Shown here: positions 31,403 through 42,939 of the stretch, one piece after another
Numbering within the stretch: position 1 is the stretch's first letter
Layout of the letters: the number at the start of each line of letters is the position of its first letter
Assembly: GCA_033964015.1 (NCBI GenBank)
Contig: CM066913.1
Span: 23,769,854-23,833,853 of the forward strand
DNA: 64,000 bases
Direction: 5' to 3'
Source: Scolanthus callimorphus
Taxonomy: Eukaryota; Cnidaria; Anthozoa; Actiniaria; Edwardsiidae
The notes under the pieces: generated by a model
Databases searched by the model: none
Seen by the model: only the letters and a program-made list of their open reading frames with translations
Told to the model about the DNA's origin: nothing
Translations under genes and position numbers: made by a program

Positions 31403-31892
31403 GCCATTTCCCAGCCGGTAATAACATATATTTCCACAATACTGTGAGACTTGCACATACACTGAGAAAAGCGTTTGTGAGGGTATCTATCAGCTATATC
31501 TCTGTACATAACCATTTCTTTGCTGCACCAAAATATCCCTCAATGGGATTCAAATCTGGACACAATATCCTTCCACTGCAGTGTCTGAAAAGTGGGGAGC
31601 TGTGGGTTTGAGACTGCTACCTTCATTATGCCAAACAAAAAATCAAAATCCTTTTGTACCACAGAAATTCCAAATGTACCTTGTAGGATGAACTGATTTG
31701 CATCCGTATGCTTTACATGTAACCACAGTCTTCAATCAAGGAAGTGCATGCGTCAGGGGAAATCTCAAAAACACAAGGTAACTCTCTCAGGGGTATTTTC
31801 ATATATGATTTAAGAAAATGTGGGAGAGGGTGTGGTTGGTTATGACGGCCAGGCGGGGGTAAGTATTTTGCAAACCCCCATCTTACTAATGA

Positions 31893-31924
31893 GCCCCCCC
31901 CCCCCCCCCACACACACACACACA
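31893..31924. repeat. C homopolymer followed by (CA)n
   Basis: A run of about 17 C residues passes directly into seven to eight CA repeats, inside the transposase gene region. Confidence 0.9.
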
Positions 31925-32697
31925 CTTGAAAACCGTTCCGCCGTCCTTGCAAAACCATTGATAGAATAGTAGATGGTGCCCACAAAACAAGTTATTGTTG
32001 GTTCTGTAAGTCTCTAAAATTGTCTTATTACTTACTACTGTATTTTCACTCGAATCTAAAAAATGACAGGAAAATGCCACATGGTTGGAACAGATGATAG
32101 TATTAGACTAAACTATGACATAATGTACAGCTTGTAATATGGCCTGCAATGCATTCTAGTAACCTATCTGAGTTACTCTTGGTGTCTCATCATCCATCTC
32201 TTGGCAACACTGAAGCACTCTTCAATAGGGTTCATGTCTGGTGAGTAAGGTCTATAAACAGAGGTTCACAGTTATAGACTGAGTAGTATTCTTACCAACA
32301 CAAAAACAATTGATAAAATGATGTTTTACTTTATTTTACAGACATAAAAATGAAAAATACTGTAAAACATTTATAGGAGTGGTAAAATTTACAAGGGTGT
32401 GTTTATATGATCAACAATCAACATGCCCTCCTTGTTTGCAATGGAGGACTCGAGTTATTTTAAAACTCCAAAAATATGTACATGTATATAGCAGATTTCA
32501 GATGACCGTCATGATTTAATTCAATTTGCGATTGGTTTGCTTTCATTGGCTGGTCATTCCTATGAACCAATCAAATTGCAAACTAATTACAAGCAAAGAT
32601 TTTTACTAGCCAATCAAATTCAATAAGATTGTGTAATCCTGAATTGGTTTGCCAATTGGACGGGCTGGAAACCATTCAACATCAAGTTGTAATTACA

Positions 32698-32842
32698 CTG
32701 TTTCTGATATCCATCCACCCCCAAGAAGGGATTGGAAATTCCAGAGGGGTGGGGGTGAATTTACCTGATTTCTTCCATACAAATACTGAGGAAGTTTTCA
32801 ACAATGTGGGGGAGGGCAAATCAGTATTTTCTGGAACCACAC
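32698..32842. mobile_element. TGTGGTTCC-type MITE, in intron of the transposase gene
   Basis: Shares GAAGGGATTGGAAATTCCAG, ATACAAATACTG and the end TTTCTGGAACCACACA with the copy at 45351-45545; the left end is eroded. It lies between transposase exons c and d. Confidence 0.7.
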
Positions 32843-34098
32843 ATTCTTGGGAAAATGTTAGATGTGGTTGAGGTTCATGTTGCTCGTGAATAATATAAGC
32901 ATTGTATGTTTGCATATACTTACGGCAGGAAAACAAGCAGGGCACCTTTTGATCTGATCATTCTCAATGCTTCAGGGGATTGGTGGATACGGCAGTTATC
33001 AAGCACAACTATGGAGCAATCCTCACCATGTGCATAAGAACCAAGATGTGGTAGTATGTAGTTTTCCACAACAAATTCAAATTGTTCTTTGTCATATGAA
33101 CCCACAATTGCATGGGCAGCCTTTATCCCCTGAATTGACACTCCAGCAAGGACACTGTACCTTGTACCTCGGGTAAAATTGCCAACTTTTGAGATCCGGG
33201 TGCCACGAAGGCTACGAGCATACTTGCGCTGATAAAAATACTTGTATCCCTCTGAAGGGATACTTGTATCCGTCTTGTGGTGGCTACATTCTGGTGTCAG
33301 GAAATGTAAATCATCTATTGAAAATTTTGCATCACCCCACCACCCCTCCTAGAAAAGAAATAACCTAAGCTAAGATAAGGGCAAGGAGGCAGAGGAGGGG
33401 AGGGACTCCCACACATTAGGTGGTATTGGTTCCATTTATAAAGGGTGGTCATTTCTGACAACTTTTCCGATCATGGCATGGTATTTTACCTGAGTTGTTC
33501 TTTCATCTTTGGACGACTCATCCAGGAAAATAAACTGCTCCTTTCTAAAGGCTGACACAAATCGTCTAAACTGTGCTCGCTGTACCTCGTTTCTTTCGCG
33601 AGCAATGACTTGCAGCTGCAAAAATAGAATCCATCTTGAGCGGTTTCAGTAAATGTAAGCCTGCGAGAAAAACTGTAATAGACAAAGAGTAAAGTCAAGA
33701 CAACACAAAAGATAATTTGGCGAATGAGAAGATTTTCATTTGCTAGAACGAAACACCAGAATTAGGGATCGCTTGTCCAAGTATAAGAACCATTGTTTGG
33801 CTTACGGAGGTAATCAATATCTGATGGAAATATTCTGGTCTTACCGGTAATGCATCGTTGTCTCCCCTTTCTCCGCGGCTGATCGACCACATCTAAAGTG
33901 TTCCTGTACAATCTAGTGATCTTTTTCACAAAACTTCGACTCACATGTAGTAACTGCCATATCTCTGAATAACTATAATCGACTGTTTTAAGATAAACAA
34001 CTCGCCATCTCAGCGTCAGATGATAAGCTCTTGGCATTTTCGTTTCGATTCGTTGTTGTCCAAGATGGCGGTGGAACACGCTCCCAAGTGCCGATAAG

Positions 34099-34197
34099 TG
34101 AAATCGTCATGGTAACGGTTTGATTGACGTCCCATAGAACACGTTTTTGAAGTCGGTCCTTTGAAGGTCGAGGGTCGCAGTGTAATGAGAATGGCAG
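34099..34197 (-). repeat. Right terminal inverted repeat of the 8.8-kb element
   Basis: Reverse-complement partner of 25389-25487. It lies 61 bp upstream of the first candidate transposase ATG (34037), so the TIRs sit directly in front of both divergent genes and probably contain or abut their promoters. Confidence 0.95.
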
Positions 34198-34437
34198 TAA
34201 AATCAGCTATTTATGACAATAAGAGACTTATTTTCTTACTAATTCCATTCTGATCTGAAATTATGCAAGCACGCCTTTTTACCAATTCCATCAAAGGTGT
34301 TCAAACAGTCACTTAATTAAAAAAAGCTGATTTGGTGGCCTGAGCGTGTGAGCTACAGTATTAATATTGATTTTTTTGTACTATTCTCCCAGATTATTAT
34401 ATTTGTGGTACGTTAAGAATATTATTTCCTATTTATT

Positions 34438-34690
34438 ATATAGACACGAGTGTTCTACTGAGAAATACGCCACTCGTAGATCTCATATAAAGCTACATCC
34501 GGGACCTCAGTGCTGACATATTTTCAATTTGGAATGTTTTTTCTGGTTTGTCTATATAATAAAAAGAAAACTACACAATGGCTTGAAGATATGAGTTTTA
34601 TTTTCTCACGCTGGGCTCATTCGTAAAATATTAATTTTTCGCTCGAAAATAAAACTCATATCTTCGTGCCACCGTGTAATATCCTCTATT
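34438..34690 (-). repeat. Composite hairpin repeat, inverse of 46624-46945
   Basis: Blocks AAATACGCCACTCGTAGATC, TCTGGTTTGTCTATATAAT and a hairpin ending GCCACCGTGTAATATCCTCT appear here in the opposite order and orientation to 46624-46945. It ends 10 bp before the EnSpm-like exon at 34701. Confidence 0.7.
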
Positions 34691-34878
34691 TATTTCTTAG
34701 GTGCAATGGAAGTGACAGTGGCAACCATGTATAAGTTTGACAGAGCTAGTGCAGAAGAGGTTTATACTGTGGGCTTTGTTCCTTCTTATTTACTACCTGA
34801 CAAAAGACCAAAATTCACTTGATCTATTCTTGGAACCATTTGTTAGAGACTTTGAAAACGGATTCATTGAAGGTATAG

Positions 34879-37380
34879 GCAGATTTCTGTTGACATTTTT
34901 TGCCTACTTAGCATAACGATTTAGGGGATGCAGTGTTCTATAGAATCATATGTCCTGAATATTGACCAAGCAGGGAAAGTAAAACCTGTCAAGAAAATAA
35001 TATGAGCTCTATATCTTTATGTAACTATATATCTTTATGTAACTGTTAAATTGCAAAATTTTACAGGAGAATGTATGAGCTCATTAGCCTTTTGCCACAC
35101 AGCAACATACCAATATTGTACCCATTTGTGACCCAGCAGGCGAAAACGTACTTAACGGTTTTCCGTTAAACAACGAAATTGAACGGTTAGAAACGATTGC
35201 AAAACGTTTATGATGATCGTTGAAACGTTTTCATTAACGTTTAGAACGAAAAGTATTAACGTTAAAACGTTTTTGAAGCATCTTAAACGATATCAAAAAC
35301 GTTTGAACGGTGCAATAAAAATTTGAACGAACTGGAAAAACGTCTTAACGTTCTTGAAAATCTGTGAACGATCTGGGAAAACGTTTGAACGATCTTGAGA
35401 AACGTTTGAACGTTCTTAAGAACATTGACGAACTATGATGGCTGTATGGAAGAAATTATACGAATGATTACTTTGGTTAAACTCCATCCTTGCAATGAGT
35501 CAAAGCCTGTTTACCGTGAAGCATTTGTACGAAACGAAATCGCAAGTATTTTTCCCTTTTAGCAATACGAATGTAGCTTTCCGTTATGATTATTTGCTGA
35601 TAATCATGCTACGAGATTATAACCTAAAGTTAATTACCCTGTGAGTAGAAGTTTTCGTGTCGGATTACGCGTATCATGCATTCGCGTAGCTCTTTTGATT
35701 TTCACCGGGAAGTTTTTCCTCGGACGAATATTTCCGAGTGCCTTGTTTAATAGGCCTCGGGCATACGTCGAATGTACGTTTTACAAAGCTCTTTAAATAC
35801 ATTTTCAAAGTCGATGTTGACAACGCGACTGCCACGCGCACTTTGGTAAATGAATAAATGATCTACGCGGAATAATGTTTGAACGGCTTGCAAGAAAAAG
35901 TAAGCAAACTCACCTGACACGAGGTCACGCACTCATCTCCGCAACGCCGGGAAAAGGTATTGACTAGAGTGTAAAATCTTTCATCTGATTCTAATCTTTG
36001 ATATTATCTTTGCAAATGCTGTTTTGGATTTCCCTTGCAGGAATTAGCAATTTTAAAAAAATCATAACTTAGTAGTTTGACCCGCTCCGTGTTGAACATG
36101 GTTGCATTTGTCGATCGAACAAGCGAAGGTCACGCTAATTACAAATTCAGAATGCAAAAATGTCTCACTTTCTTTTGTTTTCTTCTTTTGTCGCTCTTTC
36201 CTTCCCTGGGAATCTTTATTTAAAACGACTACAAGTAATTTACATCAAACTAGCAAAACCTATAAAAATTCACGAGTAAATTCTTCACGATTCCTGCAGC
36301 AAACTAATTTTAACTTACCTGTGACATGCAGAGAAGTTGAGTCCCGTGTAGCCGATGTGTTTCCCAAGTAATTAATTAAGTGGTTCGCGCGGTCAGATAC
36401 TTTAAAAGAAACCCTTTAGAAAAGCAAAGTTTTTTCAAACATTTTAAGACAAAATAAGAATTTGTGCAATCAATAATATTCAAAAAAAGTAGAAACACAA
36501 GACAGAAAAAGGCATGCGTTGCGTTTAGCGGCGTAACATCGCGAGGACTTTTTGATGGCTCAATTAGCGTTGCCTTTTATCGCGCGCTGAAGAACAAATT
36601 GACATTTGCCTCGCCAATTTTCGCGTGCTTCAAATAAATACAACGCAGTGAGTTTGGTGCTTTTAATAGAAAGCGTTGTCTTGCTCCGTGAGCTCGGCTG
36701 ACGATTCGGATGATACGATTTCAAGGTAGAAAACACTGAACGATCTTTGAAACATAAAACGCTTTGCCGAAACGTTTGAACGATTTCAGTTAACGTTTGA
36801 ACGTTCTAAAAAATCTTTGAACGATTCGTTAAAACGTTTAAACGTTTTGCAAAATGTTTTAACGGTTTACAGATCGTTTGAACGATTTACAAAACGCTTG
36901 AACGATCTGTGGAATCTGGTAAACGTTGTTCTAGAGTCATGAACGTTTTACCAGATCGTTCAAAACGTTTTGAAGATTAAACGTTTAAGCGTTAGGTACA
37001 TTTTCGCCTGCTGGGTCACATTTTACTAAATTGTTAAGAAATAACTGAATTCCATGGAAGAGTGTGAATCAAAGTGTTTTAAGGAAAGAATGCTTTACTA
37101 TTTTATTGCCAATGTCTTGTGAGATTTACGGCTCAACCTGAGTTAAAACTATTCATAATTTGCTGTGTGGCAAAAGGCTATAATTAGCTCATACATTCAG
37201 CTGTAAATTTTTGAGATTTAACAATCACATCACACCAAGAGGAATCAAGATACAGAGCTCAGATTTCTAGAAAGGTTTAACTTTCCCTGGTTGCTCAATA
37301 TTCAGGACATAGGACTGTGCAGATTATCAAATTCTTTAAATCCTTTTGCTAATTAGACAAAAATGTAAACAGAAATCTGC
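34879..37380. mobile_element. Large foldback with ~220-bp arms around another element
   Basis: The left arm 34879-35107 (GGCAGATTTCTG ... TATGTCCTGAATATTGA ... GCCTTTTGCCACACAGCAA) matches the reverse complement of 37168-37380 at roughly three-quarters identity by eye. It starts six bases into the intron after EnSpm-like exon 34701-34872. A second element (35127-37020) fills the loop. Confidence 0.7.
35127..37020. mobile_element. 1.9-kb element with TGTGACCCAGCAGGCGAAAA ends and AACGTTTGAACG subterminal arrays
   Basis: TGTGACCCAGCAGGCGAAAA at 35127 is repeated in reverse complement ending at 37020. Directly inside each end, for about 280-300 bp, there are dense irregular copies of AACGTTTGAACGAT and AACGTTAAAACG, more than a dozen per side. 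The interior (35430-36720) has no recognised domain. Probably a non-autonomous DNA transposon with many transposase-binding or foldback sites. Confidence 0.75.
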
Positions 37381-37889
37381 CCATAGTGTGACTTTTAAAT
37401 GCTTCCTGGTGACCACCTATTTCAGTGGCATCATGCATTTGTACCCTGTGGACTGGTGAGTGATTGGTACTGTGAAAGATCGAAATCCTTGTACTTGAAA
37501 ACACTGGAGATGTTTAGAAGTAAAGTTCCTTAAACAAAATACCAGCAATAACATGTTGTATTTGTAAGCATTGTACACATTAATGTACTGTGTAAAATAA
37601 ACTATTCTATTCTAGAAATTAATAAACTATTATTGACCATTCTACCATAGGCATCACTTGTAACATATGGGACTGTAGATTTTGTGTAATCCTGAAGTTA
37701 AATAACAATCCAGCTTAATTTTAGGATGGAGGGTCTCTTACAACGGAGTGTTGGCTGGTCTTCCTGATGAGGAAATGACAATCAGAGTTTTGTTACTGTT
37801 ATGGACAGGGGATCATCCTGCCCAGTGCGAAATTTGCAAGTCTAAAGGTGCTGGGGCAAAGAATGGTTGCAGACGCTGTAGAGTACCAG

Positions 37890-39027
37890 GTATTCTAAAT
37901 GTGCTGTTGTTTAAAGCTATAATTATATCCTAGCAACTGTGAAAAAGTGTTACAGAGCAGATGACACCATGCTGTAACAGTGATGGTATTGTGTTATGCC
38001 ATGTCTAACCATATTTTTTTATGGTTGATCAGCCATTTCGCTTGCTGTGATCATTGGCTATAATCAAGGTTCAGTGCCACACCATAGCCGAACCATGTTC
38101 CATGCCTTCCGCGGTCATCGAAACCATGAACGCGGGGATATATTTATTACTCTTTAGACAACTATACGATGGGTGACGAGACGAAATTCGATTACACCGT
38201 GTCGAAAAGAGGCGTGTGAGTCGAGTCGAGTCGTAAACTGAAATACAATACAAAAAGGTCGAAATCTAACTAAGACGTTACATACGCGTGCATACATAAT
38301 CGTGACATTCCGATCATAGTTTTCAAAGGTAAATATGTTCTAAGATAAATTAACATGCGAAGCATAGAATCACGAAATAATAAAATGGCTATGAGCATGA
38401 ACAATCTACTAATAGAAGACATGGCAATACAATTGTTTCTTGCGAAAAGCGAAAACTATAAATTCTGGAATACAATTTGGGCGTGAAGCCAAAGGCAATG
38501 AAACGCGTACATCTAAGAATACACTTGGCTAAGAGCACGTTCTGAAACTAGCAGTCTTACTCAGTAACTATTATAATTGCTAATTCCTAGATTGCTAATC
38601 ATTCCGTTAATGCAAAACATTACCCAAAGTCCTAGGCACAAATATGTATCCGACAGGCTATTGATTCTTGCGGCGAAAACTACGCTTTAGATTTTAAATA
38701 CCAATCTAAATGAGACTATTACTTCTAGCGAATACAAGAGAACAGTTAAAATCACTTACATAAGAATCCCGCTTGCCAGTTCTTGAAACAACAACTCCGA
38801 TATAAAGCAAGGTCGATACGAAAATATAGGTGACAACTCCCTTGCTATGAACGAGCTAACTGAGATCCAGAGGCGTGGCGATGCGGTTTGATCGTAACTG
38901 ATCACGCGGTTATATAGCTAACTAAATAATACGTCAATCAAATCAAGATAAGCGAAATCAAGGCTGGGAAGCCGTTACACTACTATACAGTGCAACTTAT
39001 TCACTTGCCATTTCTAAATGTCCCTAG
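37890..39027. other. Intron of the EnSpm-like gene; no further feature recognised
   Basis: Contains AT-rich sequence and a CpG-containing stretch around 38090-38320. No transposase exon or clear terminal repeats found. Confidence 0.4.
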
Positions 39028-42000
39028 GTGTATACAATGCAACACAAAGGCATTATTATTACCCTGGATTCAGAAAACACTACCGGTTTCCTGTGGCAAA
39101 GTTACAAATCAATGAGATGCTTCCTGTAATGGAGGAGATTGAACAAGAGGAACGTGTGACTGTAGCTGAGGCCAGGTCAAAGGAATGTGGTTTCCTTGGA
39201 GTATCCCAATTGCACCGGCTATACAAGCTGTACAAATTTAACATTCTTCAAGATTTGGTCTTTGATGTGATGCACCTAGTACCCCTTAACCTAGTGAAGC
39301 GGCGACTGGAAAACTTACTCTCAAATGCCACTGTCAAAGAAAAGGAGGGTGTTCAGGCAAACCTTGATAAAATTCCTTGGACCAAAGGTACATGTCAATT
39401 CACAATGCAATAAAATTGCATCTAAATAATTGTTCTTATACTCCAATGTGATTGTCTAATTTGTAAGAAAATTTGCTCGGGTGGCCTTGGTTAGTATTCG
39501 CATGTGACACCAACATGGGACTAAACCTTAGACATTAAGAAAACAAAACTTTTCGGGTTGCTAGTTTATCAATTCCACAAGCCTTACATGGTCAGTTCTG
39601 AATATAGTCTCCTGCTTCACTTATTATTTTTTGATAACCAACATGTAATCCTTTGTCTCACTTGCACAGAATACAGAGAATCAAGAATCCCCAGGAACAT
39701 TGATCAAGTTTCTCGATGGAAAGGTAATTATTATGCTAAGAAATGTTCTTCTCTCTATACACTATTCAATTAAATACCAATTAAATACAAATTAACATGA
39801 TTTTTTTTATCCACAGCTGAAGAATTTCAGAAGTTTGGGTTTCCTGCGTCGGAGTTTGTTGTGAAACCCCTTCTGAGACCCAATGACAAGAAAATGTGGG
39901 CACCTTTACCAAGGATAGTGGAATTCATATTCCATTGTGGCCTTAATGGATGGACAGACAACATGATAGATTCTTTTAGAAGGTTGTGCTGGAGATACTG
40001 CATTCTTGTAGAAGAAACCTATGGGATATCCGAGTGTCTTATCACGCTGCATACATTAGCGCATGTTCCAGAGGATATTAAGAGATTCTCAGCTCCGGAC
40101 AATTACTAGTGCTTCCAGTATGAGAGAGCAGTTGGCCGCTATGTCAAGCAATCAAGCAATAAAAAAGGTGTTGAGAAGACCTTCATGAGGAGAGAAAGCC
40201 AGAGAGAGTTCATGAAGATTCAGTCACTGGGTGCGAAGGTGTCTGCACAGACAGGGAGATACAGTCAAGAAAAGGTAATAATGCCAGGCATATGTGTGGT
40301 AATTGCTGCACAGTTTTTTAATTCAATCCTTTCGGAAAAGTGAGTGATGTTTGGGCCATGAATCTGTTTGGCCTGTGGCTTTCACAATTTTGCTCACTCA
40401 ACCGTGACATCACCATTCATTTTCGAAACAAAACCCAGCAATTTGTACACCTCCTACAGTGAGCGCAAAGCTGACACTTCACATCTTAGCGCTGCCAGAA
40501 TTTTTTTACAATGATAACATTGAAGTTCATATCTGTCATTCCTGAATGCGATGGGGTTTTGGACAAAAAATGGAATGGCCAAAGTGCACAATATTAGAGT
40601 CTAGATTTCGGATGAGTTAAAAAAAAAATGCAAATCTAAATACACCTAAGACCAATCAGAAAACGAAGTATGTACAACTTGCAGTTATTTCTGCTTGAGT
40701 GGGGTCCTGTGGCTTATTATCTTTTGTTTTTCCGCTTTAATTTCATGTGACCAAACATTAAATAAATTGTTTCAAAATTGTGCCAGTTCGGGAAGAAACA
40801 AACCAAGGATCCCCACTCAAACACAAAAGGTCTATTGCAAAGTAATCCTGACTAATATGAACACTTGTATGAAATCCACTCATTATGGGTAATGTATTCT
40901 AACTTGCAGATGGTTGCAACATCCATCCACTCTGCCAGAGAGCTAGTTGGATTATGCGAGAAAGACAGAGAGCAATCTGTCAGAGCACATTTTGGAGTCC
41001 TTGTTGGCAAAGGTGAAATTCATGTATTGTCCAGAGTAGAGAAGGTAGCCATAACTGCATGTCTGGAAAGGTGTGGCATTAATGGAATAGATGACCTGCA
41101 TATGGCTCAAACATTTAAATCTGTATTTTTCCCTGCCAGCGCAACAGCTCCACGTGAAACTTGGTCACGAGGAGAAACTCATGAAAGTCTTGTACATCTA
41201 TCTTGCCCTAGTGGGCCCTAGCCACATCCCATTGATACTAGGCGATTCATACAGAACATGCAGAGACAGAGACAATAAGGACTTGCGGCATCTACTTGGA
41301 GACACTCTTATTGTTGAACCCTATCAAACTAGGAAGTGTTTTGCCTTGAATGAGCTTGACAGGAAGATCATGTTGAATCCTGAGAGAGTTGGCCAATTCG
41401 CAATTATTGACCCATCAAGGCTGTATATACCTCTCCCAGAAGTGTTAGTGCCTGTGTATGTTGAAGTAGATGACATGGTATATGTGAAAGGTGAAGATGA
41501 TGAACCTTGGAGAGCACTAGTAAGAGCTGTTGACCGAAATCGTGGTGAAGCCATGGGATTCTTTTATGTGAAACATAGAATGTGGCACGAGAACTCACTT
41601 TGGGTTAGGGAATCTCAAACAAGAACAATGGAGAGAATTGCATTTGATAGCATAGTTGGAAACGTGAATGGGCAGTGGCATGGTTCAGCATGGAAGGACA
41701 GAGTTTAACGAATTAAAGCTTAGCAAGTGAAGCAATTTAATTTATGAAATAGTTGATACTCTGTTTCCATGCAGGCAGTAGCTACATATGAACTCGATTC
41801 GCTTGACTAAATTGAAGCAATACACATATGCAATGTATCTCTCAATGCAACAAGATGCAAGTTACAAAAAGCAAATGGCACACAAACATAGTTTTTAGGC
41901 TTAGAACATGGGTGTACAAATTGTTCAGAAATGAGTGAAAATTTCAGGTATGGTAGCTACGCCCCTGCGAAAAAGAACATTAAATAATTTCATAACCTTG

Positions 42001-42122
42001 ATATACAATGAACGATTCTAGTTGTCAGTAAATAATACTTTAGTGAACATGTAGGTGGTTGATCTAGAGGAGTACCTCTCCCCCGTATGCTAGTCCGAAG
42101 GTGACAAAAAAACAAGTTTACG

Positions 42123-42600
42123 TTTTTATAACTAGATTGAAGTCTTTCACATCAAGTATCGTTTCCATGACAACAAGACATTCACATTTTTACAAATCAA
42201 GAAGACATATACTTTTTTATAACTAGTTTGGAGTCTTTCACATCAAGTATCATTTCTATGGCAACAAGTCAATCGCATTTTTACAAATCAAGAAGGAATA
42301 TGATAGTCCAGCCTTATGCGTCAGATTTGTGTATCAACTATCAAGTGCACCAAGAGCTCACGCATTTTAACAAATCAAGAAGGGAGACGTTCACTTCTTA
42401 TCACAAAACACCACATATATATGGTGGTATAATACTTTTATACATGAAGTGTTCACACTTTTACAAATCAGTTGTTCACACTTTTACAAATCAAGAAGGT
42501 GCAATTGTTTTAAAGTGCAATTCTTATAAGCCAAACACGTCATGAGTACCGCGGTAGTCCTCATGCTCTATGGGACGAATTACAAATCAAGAAGGGAGAA
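42123..42600 (+). repeat. Subterminal-type repeats ACAAATCAAGAAG
   Basis: ACAAATCAAGAAG occurs at about 42196, 42282, 42371 (with AACAAATC), 42486 and 42583, plus a shortened one near 42465. Most are preceded by CA(C/T)TTTTT. An ~86-bp block (ATAACTAG..TGAAGTCTTTCACATCAAG) is duplicated at 42136 and 42222. The cluster starts about 415 bp after the EnSpm-like stop codon. CACTA-type elements carry arrays of this kind near their ends; no matching inverted array was seen upstream. Confidence 0.6.
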
Positions 42601-42939
42601 GTGTGCTTTCAATCAGGCTCCGTCATGCGGTTATTTTCAAAATGGCGGTATCAACTAAATTTACATCGCGATACTCTCAAGCTCTTCTCGCTCGATTCTG
42701 AATCAAAGAGTGACAGTTTCGTTCGATTGATCGAGGAAATTTTGATCGGAAAGAAGCTGCGGATATTCAGTAAGGTTCAAGTCGTACTGGAAGGCCAAGG
42801 ATTCACACTGAACTTTAAGAAGCTTCGGGAAATTATTCGAGCCTCGGCGAGAAATGGATCTGGAAATCGCAACATGGCAGTTGAAATCAGCACCTATGCC
42901 TATGAACTAGTTCTGATTCTGGGAACTGAATTACTTTAA
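42601..42939 (+). CDS. Unrecognised small frame, 112 aa, possible exon
   Basis: Opens with FSKWRYQLNLHRDTLKLFSL and continues through LIEEILIGKKLRIFSKVQVV, ending at TAA 42939. Composition is protein-like (few rare residues, amphipathic Leu/Ile pattern), unlike the repeat-derived frames elsewhere. It follows the ACAAATCAAGAAG repeats on the same strand. I cannot assign a family; it may be chance. Confidence 0.3.
   Translation: MCFQSGSVMRLFSKWRYQLNLHRDTLKLFSLDSESKSDSFVRLIEEILIGKKLRIFSKVQVVLEGQGFTLNFKKLREIIRASARNGSGNRNMAVEISTYAYELVLILGTELL

Larger units (their letters stand above)
31494..34037 (-). pseudogene. IS630/Tc1-mariner-type DD34E transposase, spliced, probably incomplete
   Basis: Exon a (34037-33806): MPRAYHLTLRWRVVYLKTVD with a helix-turn-helix region (YSEIWQLLHVSRSFVKKITR). 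Exon b (33615-33490): QVIARERNEVQRAQFRRF and FLDESSKDERT, carrying the first catalytic Asp. Exon c (about 33245-32934): RSLRGTRISKVGNFTRGTRY, then IVVLDNCRIHQ with the second Asp; donor GTAAGT. Exon d (32251-32173): YSPDMNPIEECFSVAKRW with the third acidic residue; the second Asp and this Glu are 34 residues apart across the join, a DD34E pattern. A second version of the last exon (about 31570-31494) encodes CPDLNPIEGYFGAAKKWL. Exons a and b do not join in phase and part of the DNA-binding region between them is missing, so this copy is probably defective. Confidence 0.75.
25389..34197. mobile_element. 8.8-kb IS630/Tc1-mariner-type transposon with accessory gene
   Basis: Both ends carry a 99-bp terminal inverted repeat starting CTGCCATTCTCATTACACTG, with two differences (AAAAGACC/AAAGGACC and TACGGG/TATGGG). 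TA lies outside each end (25387-25388 and 34198-34199), the IS630-Tc1-mariner target duplication. Inside, a divergent pair faces inward: an accessory multi-exon gene (plus, from 25626) and a transposase gene (minus, from 34037). The element sits 8 bases past a GC donor (GCAAGT) in an intron of the EnSpm-like gene; the flanking exons (25333-25380 and 34701-34872) join in phase. Several MITEs and foldbacks are nested in its middle, so it is not recent. Confidence 0.85.
24249..41708 (+). pseudogene. EnSpm/CACTA-like transposase gene (Tnp2/DUF4218-type), degenerate, multi-exon
   Basis: Exons I can place: 24249-24450, 24454-25111, 25333-25380, 34701-34872, 37725-37889, 39028-39387, 39670-39723, 39817-40274 and 40910-41708. 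Splice sites are good and phases agree across most joins. Features in order: an acidic N-terminus; CRHCGN and a KVRHWVSDK-like region; RWDGFQPFG; VATMYKFDRASAEEVYTVGF; NGVLAGLPDEEM with TGDHPAQCEICKSKG and CRRCR; HRLYKLYKFNILQDLVFDVM followed by HLVPLN (Tnp2-like DxMH); then VEETYGISECLITLHTLAHV and YERAVGRYVK, resembling DUF4218 of CACTA elements; and a C-terminal region ending NVNGQWHGSAWKDRV. Lesions: frame changes near 24450, 24995, 34815 and 41140 and a stop TAG at 40107. The 25381-34700 intron contains the IS630-type element. Superfamily assignment is from motif resemblance only. Confidence 0.6.

Noticed and set aside
37930..38990. TIR element in the EnSpm-like intron (GTGTTACAG.. / ..GTTACACT)
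   Set aside because: The candidate ends share only a few bases and no target duplication was found.
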